From CAZBYL01 sp964522805 (GTDB lineage: Bacteria > Synergistota > Synergistia > Synergistales > Synergistaceae): 23,002 nucleotides of DNA. Under the pieces are notes generated by a model. It saw only the letters and a program-made list of their open reading frames with translations, was not told where the DNA came from and ran no database searches. Both the position numbers and the translations under genes were made by a program. Position 1 is the stretch's first letter. Each line of letters opens with the position of its first letter. The stretch covers positions 1 through 23,002 of the forward strand of contig CAZFWP010000018.1 in the NCBI GenBank assembly GCA_964522805.1, written 5' to 3'. Positions 1-8,411 of this stretch are shown here, in pieces.

Positions 1-152
1 TCGATAGGATAGGCAAAACGCTTTTTGCCCCAGAGATCCACCTTTTCTATCTCTGCTCCTAAACCGCGCACGACCTCGGCGAGCTCTTCTGTTACCATTT
101 TGTGGTCTTCAAGATCCGCCTGAAGAATGACTACCATTTCGTAAGATCGCAC
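1..152 (-). CDS. rpsF: 30S ribosomal protein S6, N-terminal part (runs off the left edge)
   Basis: The first 50 residues are visible, beginning MRSYEMVVILQAD and reaching LWGKKRFAYPI. The short N-terminal strand followed by the W-G-x-(K/R)-x-(F/L)-A-Y-P-I signature is typical of S6, which binds with S18 on the platform of the 30S subunit. The start is taken as GTG at 152..150 because a strong AGGAGG (about 161-166) lies 8 nt upstream. Another in-frame GTG three codons earlier overlaps this Shine-Dalgarno and is less likely. It lies 88 bp after the divIC/ftsB-like gene, and that gap contains a small inverted repeat. In many bacteria ssb and rpsR follow rpsF, but the window ends before this can be seen. 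Confidence 0.93.
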   Translation of the reverse strand, partial: MRSYEMVVILQADLEDHKMVTEELAEVVRGLGAEIEKVDLWGKKRFAYPI

Positions 153-180
153 GTATTTCACCTCCTCCCTTTGGACTTTG

Positions 181-202
181 GTCTCTTTCTATAAAAAGAG
201 AC
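181..202 (-). promoter_or_regulatory. Short perfect hairpin in the rpsF leader
   Basis: GTCTCTTT and AAAGAGAC form an 8-bp perfect stem around a 6-nt loop, 29 nt upstream of the rpsF start. No T-run follows on either strand, so it is a poor intrinsic terminator. It may be a 5' UTR structure or an operator. TTGCAT followed 15 nt later by TATAGA overlaps it, but that spacer is too short for a confident promoter. Confidence 0.35.
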
Positions 203-240
203 AGGGACATGCAATTTAGAAATATATCACCTATTTGTTA

Positions 241-540
241 CTATTGCAAGGGTTCTTTGGAAACAACTTCTATTTTGTATATTTTTTCTCCGGATATTAC
301 CAAGTTAAACTGCTCTCTAGCGAGTCTTGCGATACCCTCCGGAGTGCTGTAATAATCCACATTTTGCTGTAGTTCCTGAGCTTTGCGCTCCTCTTTGACC
401 AGTTCCTCCATTCTCTCATCAAGGGCCTTAGAGAGGTTATCAATCCTTTCTAATTCCTTGAAAAATGAAGTAAGAAGCACAGCGGTCAAAAATGTAACCG
501 CTGCGATGAATACAACCCATCTTATTCTAGGAGGAGTCAT
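241..540 (-). CDS. FtsB/DivIC-like septum formation initiator
   Basis: This 99-residue protein is probably a bitopic membrane component of the divisome. It has a short basic N-terminus, one transmembrane segment (about residues 8-26, WVVFIAAVTFLTAVLLTSFF) and a charged coiled coil (about 28-60). It ends in the pattern YYSTPEGIARLAREQFNLV, which matches the conserved Y-x-x-x-E-x-x-A-R-x-x-x-x-x-v of FtsB/DivIC proteins. FtsB and DivIC bridge FtsL with FtsQ/DivIB and help activate septal peptidoglycan synthesis. It lies 33 bp after argS and is probably co-transcribed with it. Size and topology are normal. The family call is firm, but whether it is orthologous to FtsB or DivIC cannot be decided here. 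Confidence 0.85.
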   Translation of the reverse strand: MTPPRIRWVVFIAAVTFLTAVLLTSFFKELERIDNLSKALDERMEELVKEERKAQELQQNVDYYSTPEGIARLAREQFNLVISGEKIYKIEVVSKEPLQ

Positions 541-573
541 CTTCGTACCGGAAACAACTTTATATTCCTTACA

Positions 574-2250
574 CTACATCTTCTCAGGTGCAGAGACACC
601 GAGCAGGGCAAGAGTATTTCTTAAGGTGATTCTCGCCGCTTCCATAAGCAGCACTCTGGATTTCATTACAGACTCTTCGACGCCAAGCACTCGTTGGTTG
701 TTGTAGAAAGAGTGGAAAGCTTCAGCAAGCTCCGTTGCATAGTAAGCGATACGGTGAGGAGCAAACTCACCGGCGGCTTTTGACACTTCTTCGGGCAGCT
801 TGGAAATAGCTTTGGCCAAGTTAAGCTCAGATGGGTCGGTTAGCAATGTAACATCAAAGTCAGCCATCGTCGGCAGCTCTATGCCTCTCTCAGACAGCTC
901 CCTGTATATGCTGCATATGCGCGCGTGGGCGTACTGCACATAGAACACAGGGTTTTCTGAGGTTGCCTTCTTAGCCAGCTCCAAATCAAAATCAAGGGTG
1001 CTGTCGCAGCGTCTCATGACAAAGAAGAATCTGGTGGCGTCAACGCCAACCTCTTCCATAATCTCACGCAAAGTGATTATCGTGCCGGCTCTCTTTGACA
1101 TCTGCACAGGTTTGCCGTCGCGCAGAAGGTTGACCATCTGGATAAGCAGAACGTCGAGAGCGTTGTCCGGATAACCGAAAGCTTTATTTACAGACTTAAT
1201 GCGGGGGACATATCCATGGTGGTCGGCACCCCATACATAAATCAGCTTTTCAAAATTACGGTCATATTTGTTTTTAAGATATGCGACATCTGAGGTAAAG
1301 TAGGTGGGCACACCGTTGGTTCTGATAAGCACTCTGTCTTTATCATCGCCGAACATCGTGGAGCGGAACCAAAGGGCGCCGTCCTGTTCATAAGCATAGT
1401 CTCTATCCTTGAGCGCCTGCATTGCCGGTTCCACACAACCGTCGTCGTAAAGCGATTTTTCTGAGAACCAAACATCAAATTTAACACCAAAGTCTTCCAG
1501 GTCCTTGCTGATCATACCGATGACCACTTTCCCTGTTTCCACTGAGAAGAACTCCATCGTCTCTTCCAGCGGCTTATCAGCAAGGGAGGTACCGTACTTA
1601 TCGACAAACATCTGCGCAATATCAGACATATACTCGCCGTGATACCCATCTTCCGGCATCGGCGCCTCAGCACCGCGCCCAATTGCCTCAAAGTAACGCG
1701 CCTGCGCGGACTTACCCAACAACTCCATCTGCAGCCCGGCATCGTTGATATAATATTCCCGCTCCACGTCCCAGCCGGCAAAGTCTAAAATAGAAGCGGT
1801 AATATCCCCTACAGCCGCTCCGCGTCCGTGTCCCATGTGAAGAGGACCTGTCGGATTGGCGCTGACAAACTCTATCTGCACTCTGCGCCCTGCTCCGTCA
1901 TTTACGCGGCCGTAATCTTCATCTTTCTCTATCGCCGATTTAACAGACTCCGCTATCCAACAGGATGAGAGCGTAAAGTTCATAAAACCCGGCCCTGCCA
2001 CCTCAATTTTATCGACAACATCGCCAATTGGCACAGATGCGGCGATAGCTGCTGCCAGTTCTCGCGGAGAAGTGCCGAAAGGCTTGGCAAGCTGCATGGC
2101 GATGTTTGTCGCCCAGTCGCCATGTCCGGATTGTCTAGGACGCTCCAGGCGAACAACAAACCCTTCCGGTATCAGGTATTCACGTTCTGCCGCAACTTTG
2201 TTCACCGCTTTTTCAAGCAGTGCTTTTAGTTCATCTGTCATATTCTGCAA
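574..2250 (-). CDS. argS: Arginyl-tRNA synthetase
   Basis: This class I synthetase charges tRNA-Arg in the cytoplasm. The N-terminal Add1-like domain contains GHGDWATNIAMQLAK. The HIGH motif appears as NPTGPLHMGHGRG near residues 132-144. GADHHGYVPR occurs in the catalytic domain, and the KMSKS loop is VQMSKRAGT, the usual degenerate ArgRS form. The C-terminal anticodon-binding DALR domain ends ARITLRNTLALLGV. The length of about 558 aa is normal. I place the start at TTG 2250..2248 because GGAG (2263-2260) lies 9 nt upstream. ATG 2241..2239 is the alternative, with 18-nt spacing. A TTG at 2268 has no ribosome-binding site. It sits 37 bp after a secreted-protein gene and before divIC/ftsB-like. 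Confidence 0.96.
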   Translation of the reverse strand: MQNMTDELKALLEKAVNKVAAEREYLIPEGFVVRLERPRQSGHGDWATNIAMQLAKPFGTSPRELAAAIAASVPIGDVVDKIEVAGPGFMNFTLSSCWIAESVKSAIEKDEDYGRVNDGAGRRVQIEFVSANPTGPLHMGHGRGAAVGDITASILDFAGWDVEREYYINDAGLQMELLGKSAQARYFEAIGRGAEAPMPEDGYHGEYMSDIAQMFVDKYGTSLADKPLEETMEFFSVETGKVVIGMISKDLEDFGVKFDVWFSEKSLYDDGCVEPAMQALKDRDYAYEQDGALWFRSTMFGDDKDRVLIRTNGVPTYFTSDVAYLKNKYDRNFEKLIYVWGADHHGYVPRIKSVNKAFGYPDNALDVLLIQMVNLLRDGKPVQMSKRAGTIITLREIMEEVGVDATRFFFVMRRCDSTLDFDLELAKKATSENPVFYVQYAHARICSIYRELSERGIELPTMADFDVTLLTDPSELNLAKAISKLPEEVSKAAGEFAPHRIAYYATELAEAFHSFYNNQRVLGVEESVMKSRVLLMEAARITLRNTLALLGVSAPEKM

Positions 2251-2287
2251 AATACAACACTCCTTCAATATATAGGGAAAAAATAAT

Positions 2288-4111
2288 TTATTTTCTAAAC
2301 GGAATATCTAAAACAGGCCAACGCAGACAAGCATTTAGCTCTTCACGGAGCACAGACGCTAAAGCTTGGTCAACCTGAGTTGTTTTCACAATCCAGACGC
2401 TGTCAGCAAGCAGCTGTGCTTTCTTCGGCCAATGGATAATCGATTCTTTAAGTATGGCTTTGCTTCCCTCACCTAGCTTTTTGACTGGCGGCGTTTGAAT
2501 AATTTTATAGCCCTTTGGCATGTTTATGCGAACTTTCTGGTCAATCATAAACGGGAAACGCAGCGTGTACTCGGAGTTTTTATTGATCATCTCGCCAACT
2601 CTCACAGGGACTCCCCCGGGAAGCCTAAGCAGCATGTTTCCTCCCAAAATCAGCCCTGGTGCGCACTCTACATCAAAATCCAGTTTATATCCGGTGCTTG
2701 TTGGAGTTACCTCCGTCGGTTTAAGCACCATACCTGGGATAGCAAAGTTCACCTTGCTTCTGACAAAAGAGGCCAGCGTCTCTTTACGCGGCATCTGTCC
2801 ATCGGAGAACAGCGTTGTCCAGCCGCCGGAAGCCGTCATGGTCAATGTACCGGACGCCCTCCCTATATCGTTCAGGGTCAATATCCAAAGCAATCCCAGT
2901 TTGTGGTCTGAGGCACTCCCGAATGCTACCTTTCTGTCAACTGCCTCGCCGTCTTTAAGAGCGTAAATTGTCGAGCCGGCGACAGACGGGGCTATCATGC
3001 CGAAATCGGAGGTCTGACCTGCCTGATAGACAACAGACTTATTGCCGGGAGTTTTGACTGCCAGCACCGGCGCCGTCCATATCGCCGACGAGGCTGGGCT
3101 GTCTTTATCAAGTTCGGTAATCGCCTGCCACCATACCTCTGACTCCCAGCCCAGTTTTACCAGCCATTTGTTTAATATCAACGACTGCTCCCACTGAGTC
3201 CAAGGCCCCTCTGCCGGAATTTTATCCGCGGGACGCACAATGTTTTTAGCGTAGTCAGGCAAAGTACGGGAAGGTTCTGCTATCCACTTCATCAGCTTCA
3301 GTCCCGCCTTTGACTTATCACCCTTAGCAGCGTCGGGAAGAGGCAGGGACGGCATCATTTTTATCGCTTCGTCCATATCACGGAGACTTTGGTTAAGCCC
3401 CTTTTTTGAGCTGAATGAAAGGCTGGGGCGTTTGTAAACGACAAAGCCCTCGCCGCTCCAAGGTTCTTGGTTCATAATCGTCCAATTGTATGTCTGAGTG
3501 CCGGCACTCTTGGTGATCACAGGGTCTTTAATATCTCTCCCTACCCAGTAAAGTTCGCGTCCATCTGGTACCTCAACAGAGACATTCTGCTCCCATATAG
3601 GCAGCTCTCCTGCCATCGGGATGGTCGCGTCAACACCGTAACGCTTGCCGTGTGTTTCCCTGACAATAAGTACCACGACTCTGCCTGCAGCATCATCAGG
3701 CGTAAGGATAACCTTACCGGCGGCGCCTCCTGCGAGAATTTCCTCCGAAACCTTAAGCGAACCCTCTTTGAAGCCTGTCATAGGGTTGTACCAAGAGGCT
3801 TCCACTATATCGAGAGTACCATCAGAGGGAACCATCATCTTCATGGTCTTCCAGGATGCGGGAATTTTCTCACCCATCATTACAATAACGCGGCGGGTGT
3901 TTTCCATAGTTCCATCAGTAAGCATCCTAAAGTCATTGTTTCTAAGCCAGATAAGAGCTCCGGCACCGGCGAATCCATCAAGAGAAGGAGCCTCTTTATT
4001 GAGACGTCTGACCTCCGAAACCGTCTCCCACGCAAAAGAGGCGGAGACAAAAACAGTCAGCATCAGAAGAGACAAAAAGACTGTCAGAGCTTTTTTGTTG
4101 GCTTTTAACAT
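2288..4111 (-). CDS. Secreted DUF3857/transglutaminase-like protein lacking catalytic residues
   Basis: The function is not known. The 607-residue product starts with a clear Sec signal peptide: basic MLKANKK, a hydrophobic core, and a likely cleavage after ASFA (residue 27). There is no lipobox cysteine. Residues of about 40-225 resemble the beta-rich DUF3857 domain (DGTMENTRRVIVMM, later VEVPDGRELYWV). Residues 268-385 look like the transglutaminase-like core that often follows, ending in a VYQAGQTSDFGMIAPSVAG segment that parallels the usual LDPT-x-G-x-LP stretch. No Cys or His occurs in 268-385, so it should not act as a transglutaminase or protease. The C-terminal third is beta-rich. An AGGGAGG lies upstream of the ATG. 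The gene starts 12 bp after secA, so the two are likely co-transcribed. The domain assignment is a by-eye inference. Confidence 0.6.
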   Translation of the reverse strand: MLKANKKALTVFLSLLMLTVFVSASFAWETVSEVRRLNKEAPSLDGFAGAGALIWLRNNDFRMLTDGTMENTRRVIVMMGEKIPASWKTMKMMVPSDGTLDIVEASWYNPMTGFKEGSLKVSEEILAGGAAGKVILTPDDAAGRVVVLIVRETHGKRYGVDATIPMAGELPIWEQNVSVEVPDGRELYWVGRDIKDPVITKSAGTQTYNWTIMNQEPWSGEGFVVYKRPSLSFSSKKGLNQSLRDMDEAIKMMPSLPLPDAAKGDKSKAGLKLMKWIAEPSRTLPDYAKNIVRPADKIPAEGPWTQWEQSLILNKWLVKLGWESEVWWQAITELDKDSPASSAIWTAPVLAVKTPGNKSVVYQAGQTSDFGMIAPSVAGSTIYALKDGEAVDRKVAFGSASDHKLGLLWILTLNDIGRASGTLTMTASGGWTTLFSDGQMPRKETLASFVRSKVNFAIPGMVLKPTEVTPTSTGYKLDFDVECAPGLILGGNMLLRLPGGVPVRVGEMINKNSEYTLRFPFMIDQKVRINMPKGYKIIQTPPVKKLGEGSKAILKESIIHWPKKAQLLADSVWIVKTTQVDQALASVLREELNACLRWPVLDIPFRK

Positions 4112-4123
4112 TAAAAGACCTCC

Positions 4124-6820
4124 CTACTTACCGCAGCATTGTTTATATTTTTTCCCGCTGCCGCATGGACAGGGGTCGTTGCGTCCTACTTTCTGCAAGT
4201 TAATTATCGGCTGTGTCTTCTGCGCGGTCGCCATCGCCCCGGGGTTTTCCGTGTCGTCGCTGTATCCCAATCTGTCAGAGGGAATATCCAGCGCGTCACG
4301 GCTCTCTACCCAGCGTTTTTTGTTTTTTTCCTGTTCGGGGGTAACAACTGAAACACGTAAAGCGAACTCCGTTATGCCTTCACGCACCTGAACCAGCATA
4401 TCCTGGAAGAGGTTGAAAGATTCAAACTGGTACTCCAACAGGGGGTCTTTCTGTCCGATGGCGCGCAACCCGATACCGCGGCGCAGCTCATCCATCGCCA
4501 GCAGATGTTCCTTCCAGTTGGTATCCAAAACCTGGAGGAAGATGTAGCGGAAGATGTGCTCAGAGACATCGGGGCCAAGGTCGGCGGATTTCTGTCTGAA
4601 ACGCTCGCGTATCTCCTCCAGAAGCTTAGGTGCGGCCTCTGCGAGCTCCTGTTCCGCCTGAACTTTTTCGATGTGGCGTGATATGCCAGGCCAGAAGAGA
4701 GCGTTAAGTCTGATGCACACGGACTGGACATCAGGTTCGTCGGCATTTTTGTCGGCGAATATTTTCTCCAGCTGCAACTGCGCAGTATCCTCAATAACTC
4801 CCAGTGTACGGGAAACGATATCCTTATCATTGAGAATCTCACTGCGTTCCTTATAAATAGCTTCTCTTTGCTGGTTCATGACATTATCGTAAGAGAGCAG
4901 CTGTTTTCTTATATCAAAGTGCATTTCCTCGACCTTTTTCTGGGCATTTTCAATCGCCTTGGACAAAAGAGAATGCTCAATACACTCTCCCTCTTCCATG
5001 CCCAGCTTCTCCATAATAGACTGGACTCTGTCTCCGCCGAAAAGACGAATCAGATCATCTTCAAGAGCGATGTAGAAGCGGCTCTCTCCCGGGTCTCCTT
5101 GGCGGCCTGAACGTCCGCGGAGCTGGTTGTCAATGCGGCGGGATTCATGACGCTCCGTACCAATGATACGCAACCCGCCGGCGGCAATAACCTTATCGTG
5201 CTCTTCCGAGCATACATTGCGGAATTCTTCAAGCACTTCCGTATATACATTATGGTCGGCTTTCAAATCCAGTCCTCGGCGCGTCATTTCTTCTTTTGCC
5301 AGGAACTCTGGGTTGCCGCCCAACACGATGTCGGTTCCGCGTCCGGCCATATTAGTGGCGACAGTGACTGCCCCCAGACGTCCCGCCTGAGCTACAATTG
5401 AAGCTTCCTTGTCGTGTACTTTTGCATTGAGGACATTGTGAGGAATTTTCCGTGCTCTCAGCAGTTTGCTGAGCTGTTCGGAATGCTCTATAGACGTTGT
5501 GCCAACCAATACAGGCTGCCCCTTGGCGTATGACTCGGCTACCTCATCTGCGGCAGCGTTATATTTTTCAATTACGGTTTTGTAGATGGAGTCTGCGTTA
5601 TCTTTACGAACCATCGGACGGTGAGTGGGGACAACAATAACTTTCAGCCCGTAAATTTCTTTAAATTCTTCCGACTCTGTCAAAGCGGTACCGGTCATAC
5701 CAGCCAACTTTGAATACATGCGGAAATAATTCTGCAAAGTAATCGTAGCAAGGGTCTGGTTTTCACGTCCGACCTTTACGCGCTCTTTAGCTTCAATGGC
5801 TTGGTGCAGACCATCTGAATAGCGGCGTCCAAACATCAATCGCCCGGTAAACTCGTCTACAATGACAATCTCACCGTCTTTGACCACATAATGAACGTCC
5901 CTCTGAAAGAGGTGGTGTGCTTTCAGAGATTGGACAATCTTATGCGCCAGTGAAGAGTTAGCGAAATCAGTAAACAGATTGGGCAGCTTCATCAAGCGCT
6001 CTGCTTTGGCGATGCCTGCTTCTGTGAGAGCCAAGTTGCGTTCCTTTTCCTCAACCTCGAAATCTTCGCCCTTACGCAGTTCTCTGGCGACACTGTCTGC
6101 CACACGGTACGGTTCTGTGTCATCTTCAGAAGGTCCGGAAATGATCAGCGGTGTTCTTGCTTCATCTATCAAAATGGAGTCAACTTCGTCAACGATACAA
6201 TAAAAATGTCCGCGCTGAACCTGCTGTTCCGCCTGGATGGCCATATTATCGCGCAAATAGTCAAAACCGAATTCACTGTTCGTTCCGTATGTAATATCTC
6301 GGCGATAGGCCTCAAAACGCTCTTCTTCAGACATAAACGGTGAAATAACGCCAACAGTAAGCCCCATCCCGTTATATACAGGCGACATCCATTCTGCGTC
6401 ACGCTTTGCCAGATAGTCATTAACGGTAATGACATGAACGCCTTTGCCGGCGATAGCATTCAAAGCGACAGCTAAAGTGGCAACCAATGTCTTTCCCTCA
6501 CCGGTCTTCATCTCGGAAATATTGCCGTCATGAAGAGCCATACCGCCGATAAGCTGCTCTTTAAAGTGACGCAGCCCCAGTGTTCTCATAGAAACTTCAC
6601 GCACACGGGCAAATACTTCGGGAAGAATATCGTCAAGGGTTTCACCATTATCAAGGCGCTCTCTGAAAACTGTTACGGAATCGGCAAGTTCCTCATCGGA
6701 AAGTTTTTTTACGCTGTCTTCAAAAGAATCTATTATAGCTGCTTTCTCTTCGTACTTTGCAATAGCTCTGTCGTTGGGGTCCAGACCAAGAGCTTTGATT
6801 ACTCCATCAAATAGTCCCAC
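4124..6820 (-). CDS. secA: Preprotein translocase ATPase SecA
   Basis: SecA drives export of unfolded preproteins through SecYEG by ATP hydrolysis. The sequence shows the Walker A stretch MKTGEGKTL (about residues 104-112), the DEAD-type Walker B VDEVDSILIDEARTPLI, and motif VI in the second NBD (HESRRIDNQLRGRSGRQGD). A helical scaffold/wing region follows. The C-terminal SEC-C zinc site is VGRNDPCPCGSGKKYKQCC, which binds SecB or ribosomes in other species. The start is GTG 6820..6818 (MGLFDGVIKALG): GGTGGAG lies 6 nt upstream, whereas a GTG at 6832 would sit inside that ribosome-binding site. Length is 898 aa, normal for the family. It heads a probable operon with the secreted protein, argS and divIC/ftsB-like, and has its own promoter. 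Confidence 0.98.
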   Translation of the reverse strand: MGLFDGVIKALGLDPNDRAIAKYEEKAAIIDSFEDSVKKLSDEELADSVTVFRERLDNGETLDDILPEVFARVREVSMRTLGLRHFKEQLIGGMALHDGNISEMKTGEGKTLVATLAVALNAIAGKGVHVITVNDYLAKRDAEWMSPVYNGMGLTVGVISPFMSEEERFEAYRRDITYGTNSEFGFDYLRDNMAIQAEQQVQRGHFYCIVDEVDSILIDEARTPLIISGPSEDDTEPYRVADSVARELRKGEDFEVEEKERNLALTEAGIAKAERLMKLPNLFTDFANSSLAHKIVQSLKAHHLFQRDVHYVVKDGEIVIVDEFTGRLMFGRRYSDGLHQAIEAKERVKVGRENQTLATITLQNYFRMYSKLAGMTGTALTESEEFKEIYGLKVIVVPTHRPMVRKDNADSIYKTVIEKYNAAADEVAESYAKGQPVLVGTTSIEHSEQLSKLLRARKIPHNVLNAKVHDKEASIVAQAGRLGAVTVATNMAGRGTDIVLGGNPEFLAKEEMTRRGLDLKADHNVYTEVLEEFRNVCSEEHDKVIAAGGLRIIGTERHESRRIDNQLRGRSGRQGDPGESRFYIALEDDLIRLFGGDRVQSIMEKLGMEEGECIEHSLLSKAIENAQKKVEEMHFDIRKQLLSYDNVMNQQREAIYKERSEILNDKDIVSRTLGVIEDTAQLQLEKIFADKNADEPDVQSVCIRLNALFWPGISRHIEKVQAEQELAEAAPKLLEEIRERFRQKSADLGPDVSEHIFRYIFLQVLDTNWKEHLLAMDELRRGIGLRAIGQKDPLLEYQFESFNLFQDMLVQVREGITEFALRVSVVTPEQEKNKKRWVESRDALDIPSDRLGYSDDTENPGAMATAQKTQPIINLQKVGRNDPCPCGSGKKYKQCCGK

Positions 6821-6887
6821 AAGTAACTCCACCTTTCAAAAGGCACAACACAACATACTGTGCTAATCAGCACCCTCATATTTCATC

Positions 6888-6917
6888 ATTATAGCTGTTA
6901 GTGTACATTATAGTCAA
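6888..6917 (-). promoter_or_regulatory. Sigma-70 type promoter of secA
   Basis: On the minus strand TTGACT (6917-6912) is followed by an 18-nt spacer and a perfect TATAAT (6893-6888). Transcription would start near 6881, giving a leader of about 60 nt before the GTG start. A second TATAAT-like box overlaps the -35 region (TATAAT at 6912-6907) but has no convincing -35 of its own. Confidence 0.7.
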
Positions 6918-6993
6918 AGTGAAATGGCGGGGGAACCCGGGATTCTTTTTACTCAGACAAAGCGGCGTAATAAAGGCGGTGCATACAAATAAG

Positions 6994-7022
6994 CGGCAGA
7001 AGCAAATAATTCTCTTCTGCCG
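6994..7022 (-). terminator. Hairpin after the M20 peptidase gene
   Basis: CGGCAGAAG and CTTCTGCCG form a 9-bp perfect stem with an 11-nt loop, about 30 nt after the peptidase stop codon. The downstream flank on the minus strand is CTTATTTG, only a weak T-run. It probably ends the pgsA-peptidase transcript before the secA promoter. Confidence 0.5.
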
Positions 7023-7053
7023 ATATATTTAATTTTTAAGCGAAAATATCTGC

Positions 7054-8274
7054 TTACTTTCCGCACATCATCAGAGCGAAAATTTTTGCTTCGTTGATAA
7101 TATGCGATATTTCCGCATACTCATTCGGCATGTGAGCGCAATCAGCTTCTTGGCACCAGACTACGGCGGGGATGCCCGCTCTGCGGAAGAATGCAGCGCA
7201 GGTGCCGCCGCCCACGCCTCCTACGACAGGTTCTGTCGGCAGAACCTGTACAAGCGCATCGCGCAGCAGACCAACAATCGGCGCATCCGGCGAGGTCGGT
7301 GCAGGAGCCTGTTCTTTCTGTACAAATCTGTAGGTTACTTCTACTTTTCTGTTCTCTGTGATTTTTTTGATTTCAGCTTCTATCACTTTGAGAACTTCTT
7401 CCTGGGGGATTGTAGGCAGGGTACGGCAGTCAAAGCAGAATACTTCGCGTCCAGGCACGGTGTTGACGTTGGGGACGTTGGCATTGCGTCTTGTCGGTTC
7501 AAATGTTGAGCAGGAAGGCTCAAAGAGTTTGTCCTCTTCAGGAAAGGCCGCATGGAGCGCAGCATCCAATGAGACGGAGAATTCATTGGCGGCACGGCAG
7601 GCGTTGTTACCTAAGTTAGGGGTGCTGGCGTGAACTTGTTCGCCTTTGAATTCAAACTCTATCCAGCAGATGCTTTTTTCCGCTACTTCAATAAAATTGC
7701 CTTTTTCATTGCCGCCGTCTGGGACGATAACCAAGTCGTCTTCGCGGAAGAGATTTTGCTCAAGCAAGTAGGCTATACCATGAGTGCTGCCGACTTCCTC
7801 ATCAGCAACCATGCAGAGGCAGATCTCATATTCTGGAACAATCCCCTCTTTTTTCAGCGCCACAGCCGCATAGAGCGATGAGACTAATTCCTGGCAGTTG
7901 TCGTTGGAACCGCGTCCGTAAATTCTTCCGTCCTTCACCACCGCTTTAAATGGGTCTGTGTGCCAAAGCCGACGCTCTCCTTCAGGAACAACGTCAATGT
8001 GAGCCACTATCCATAGTCTTTTTGACGTTTTACCGGGAATTCGTGTAATGATATTGGGTCTCACTCCTCCAGCCGCCATGGGGTCGGGAGAGTTGTAGAC
8101 TTCTGCCTTGGCAAAACCAAGTTCTCCCAACTTTTTTACCAGATATTCACCTTTGTGGAATTCCCCCTGACCACCGTCAAGCGGGCTGATTGCCGGAATA
8201 GCTATCAGGTCAGAGAGTGTGGCTATCATTTCCGGTTCAAGGGCTTCAATTGTTTTAAAGAGTTTTTCTTTCAA
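7054..8274 (-). CDS. M20 family metallopeptidase (DapE/ArgE-like)
   Basis: This is a cytoplasmic di-zinc amidohydrolase, probably acting on peptides or acylated amino acids; the substrate cannot be read from sequence. Metal and catalytic residues appear in family order: WIVAHIDVVP (His and catalytic Asp), GRGSNDN (bridging Asp), MVADEEVGS (general-base Glu and ligand Glu), VPDGG (Asp), and a C-terminal CAHMPNE (His). A dimerisation domain lies between, around VHASTPNLGNNACRAANEF. The start is TTG 8274..8272 because GGAGG (8287-8283) lies 8 nt upstream; the result is a 406-residue protein of normal size. ATGs at 8298 and 8289 lie upstream of or inside the Shine-Dalgarno and lack one of their own. 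Such enzymes suit an amino-acid or peptide fermenter. Confidence 0.88.
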   Translation of the reverse strand: MKEKLFKTIEALEPEMIATLSDLIAIPAISPLDGGQGEFHKGEYLVKKLGELGFAKAEVYNSPDPMAAGGVRPNIITRIPGKTSKRLWIVAHIDVVPEGERRLWHTDPFKAVVKDGRIYGRGSNDNCQELVSSLYAAVALKKEGIVPEYEICLCMVADEEVGSTHGIAYLLEQNLFREDDLVIVPDGGNEKGNFIEVAEKSICWIEFEFKGEQVHASTPNLGNNACRAANEFSVSLDAALHAAFPEEDKLFEPSCSTFEPTRRNANVPNVNTVPGREVFCFDCRTLPTIPQEEVLKVIEAEIKKITENRKVEVTYRFVQKEQAPAPTSPDAPIVGLLRDALVQVLPTEPVVGGVGGGTCAAFFRRAGIPAVVWCQEADCAHMPNEYAEISHIINEAKIFALMMCGK

Positions 8275-8311
8275 TGCGGCTACCTCCATTTTGTTCATAT
8301 AATAAGTCAAC

Positions 8312-8360
8312 ACAAAGCGTTTTAATAAATTAGACAAGCTAATTTATTAAAACGCTTTGT
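8312..8360. repeat. 49-bp element: 22-bp perfect inverted repeat with 5-nt loop
   Basis: The arm beginning ACAAAGCGTTTTAATAA (8312-8333) is matched exactly by its reverse complement (8339-8360) around the loop ACAAG. It lies between the pgsA stop and the ribosome-binding site of the peptidase gene. Flanks carry no obvious direct repeat, and no strong T-run follows on the minus strand. It may terminate pgsA, form a leader structure for the peptidase mRNA, or be a dispersed palindromic repeat. Confidence 0.75.
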
Positions 8361-8411
8361 ATTTTACTCTATTATCAGCAAAATGAATATAGTAAGAGAA
8401 GTTCGTGATAG

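Noticed and set aside
2251..2268. argS start at TTG 2268
   Set aside because: No Shine-Dalgarno precedes it, while GGAG lies inside this extension with good spacing to TTG 2250.
3467..4391. Two long plus-strand open frames opposite the secreted protein and the end of secA
   Set aside because: They lie antisense to well-supported genes, have no convincing ribosome-binding site, and show no recognisable domains.
8312..8360. Insertion-sequence end or MITE
   Set aside because: The flanks show no direct repeat, and no transposase remnant lies nearby. A non-autonomous repeat cannot be excluded without the genome.
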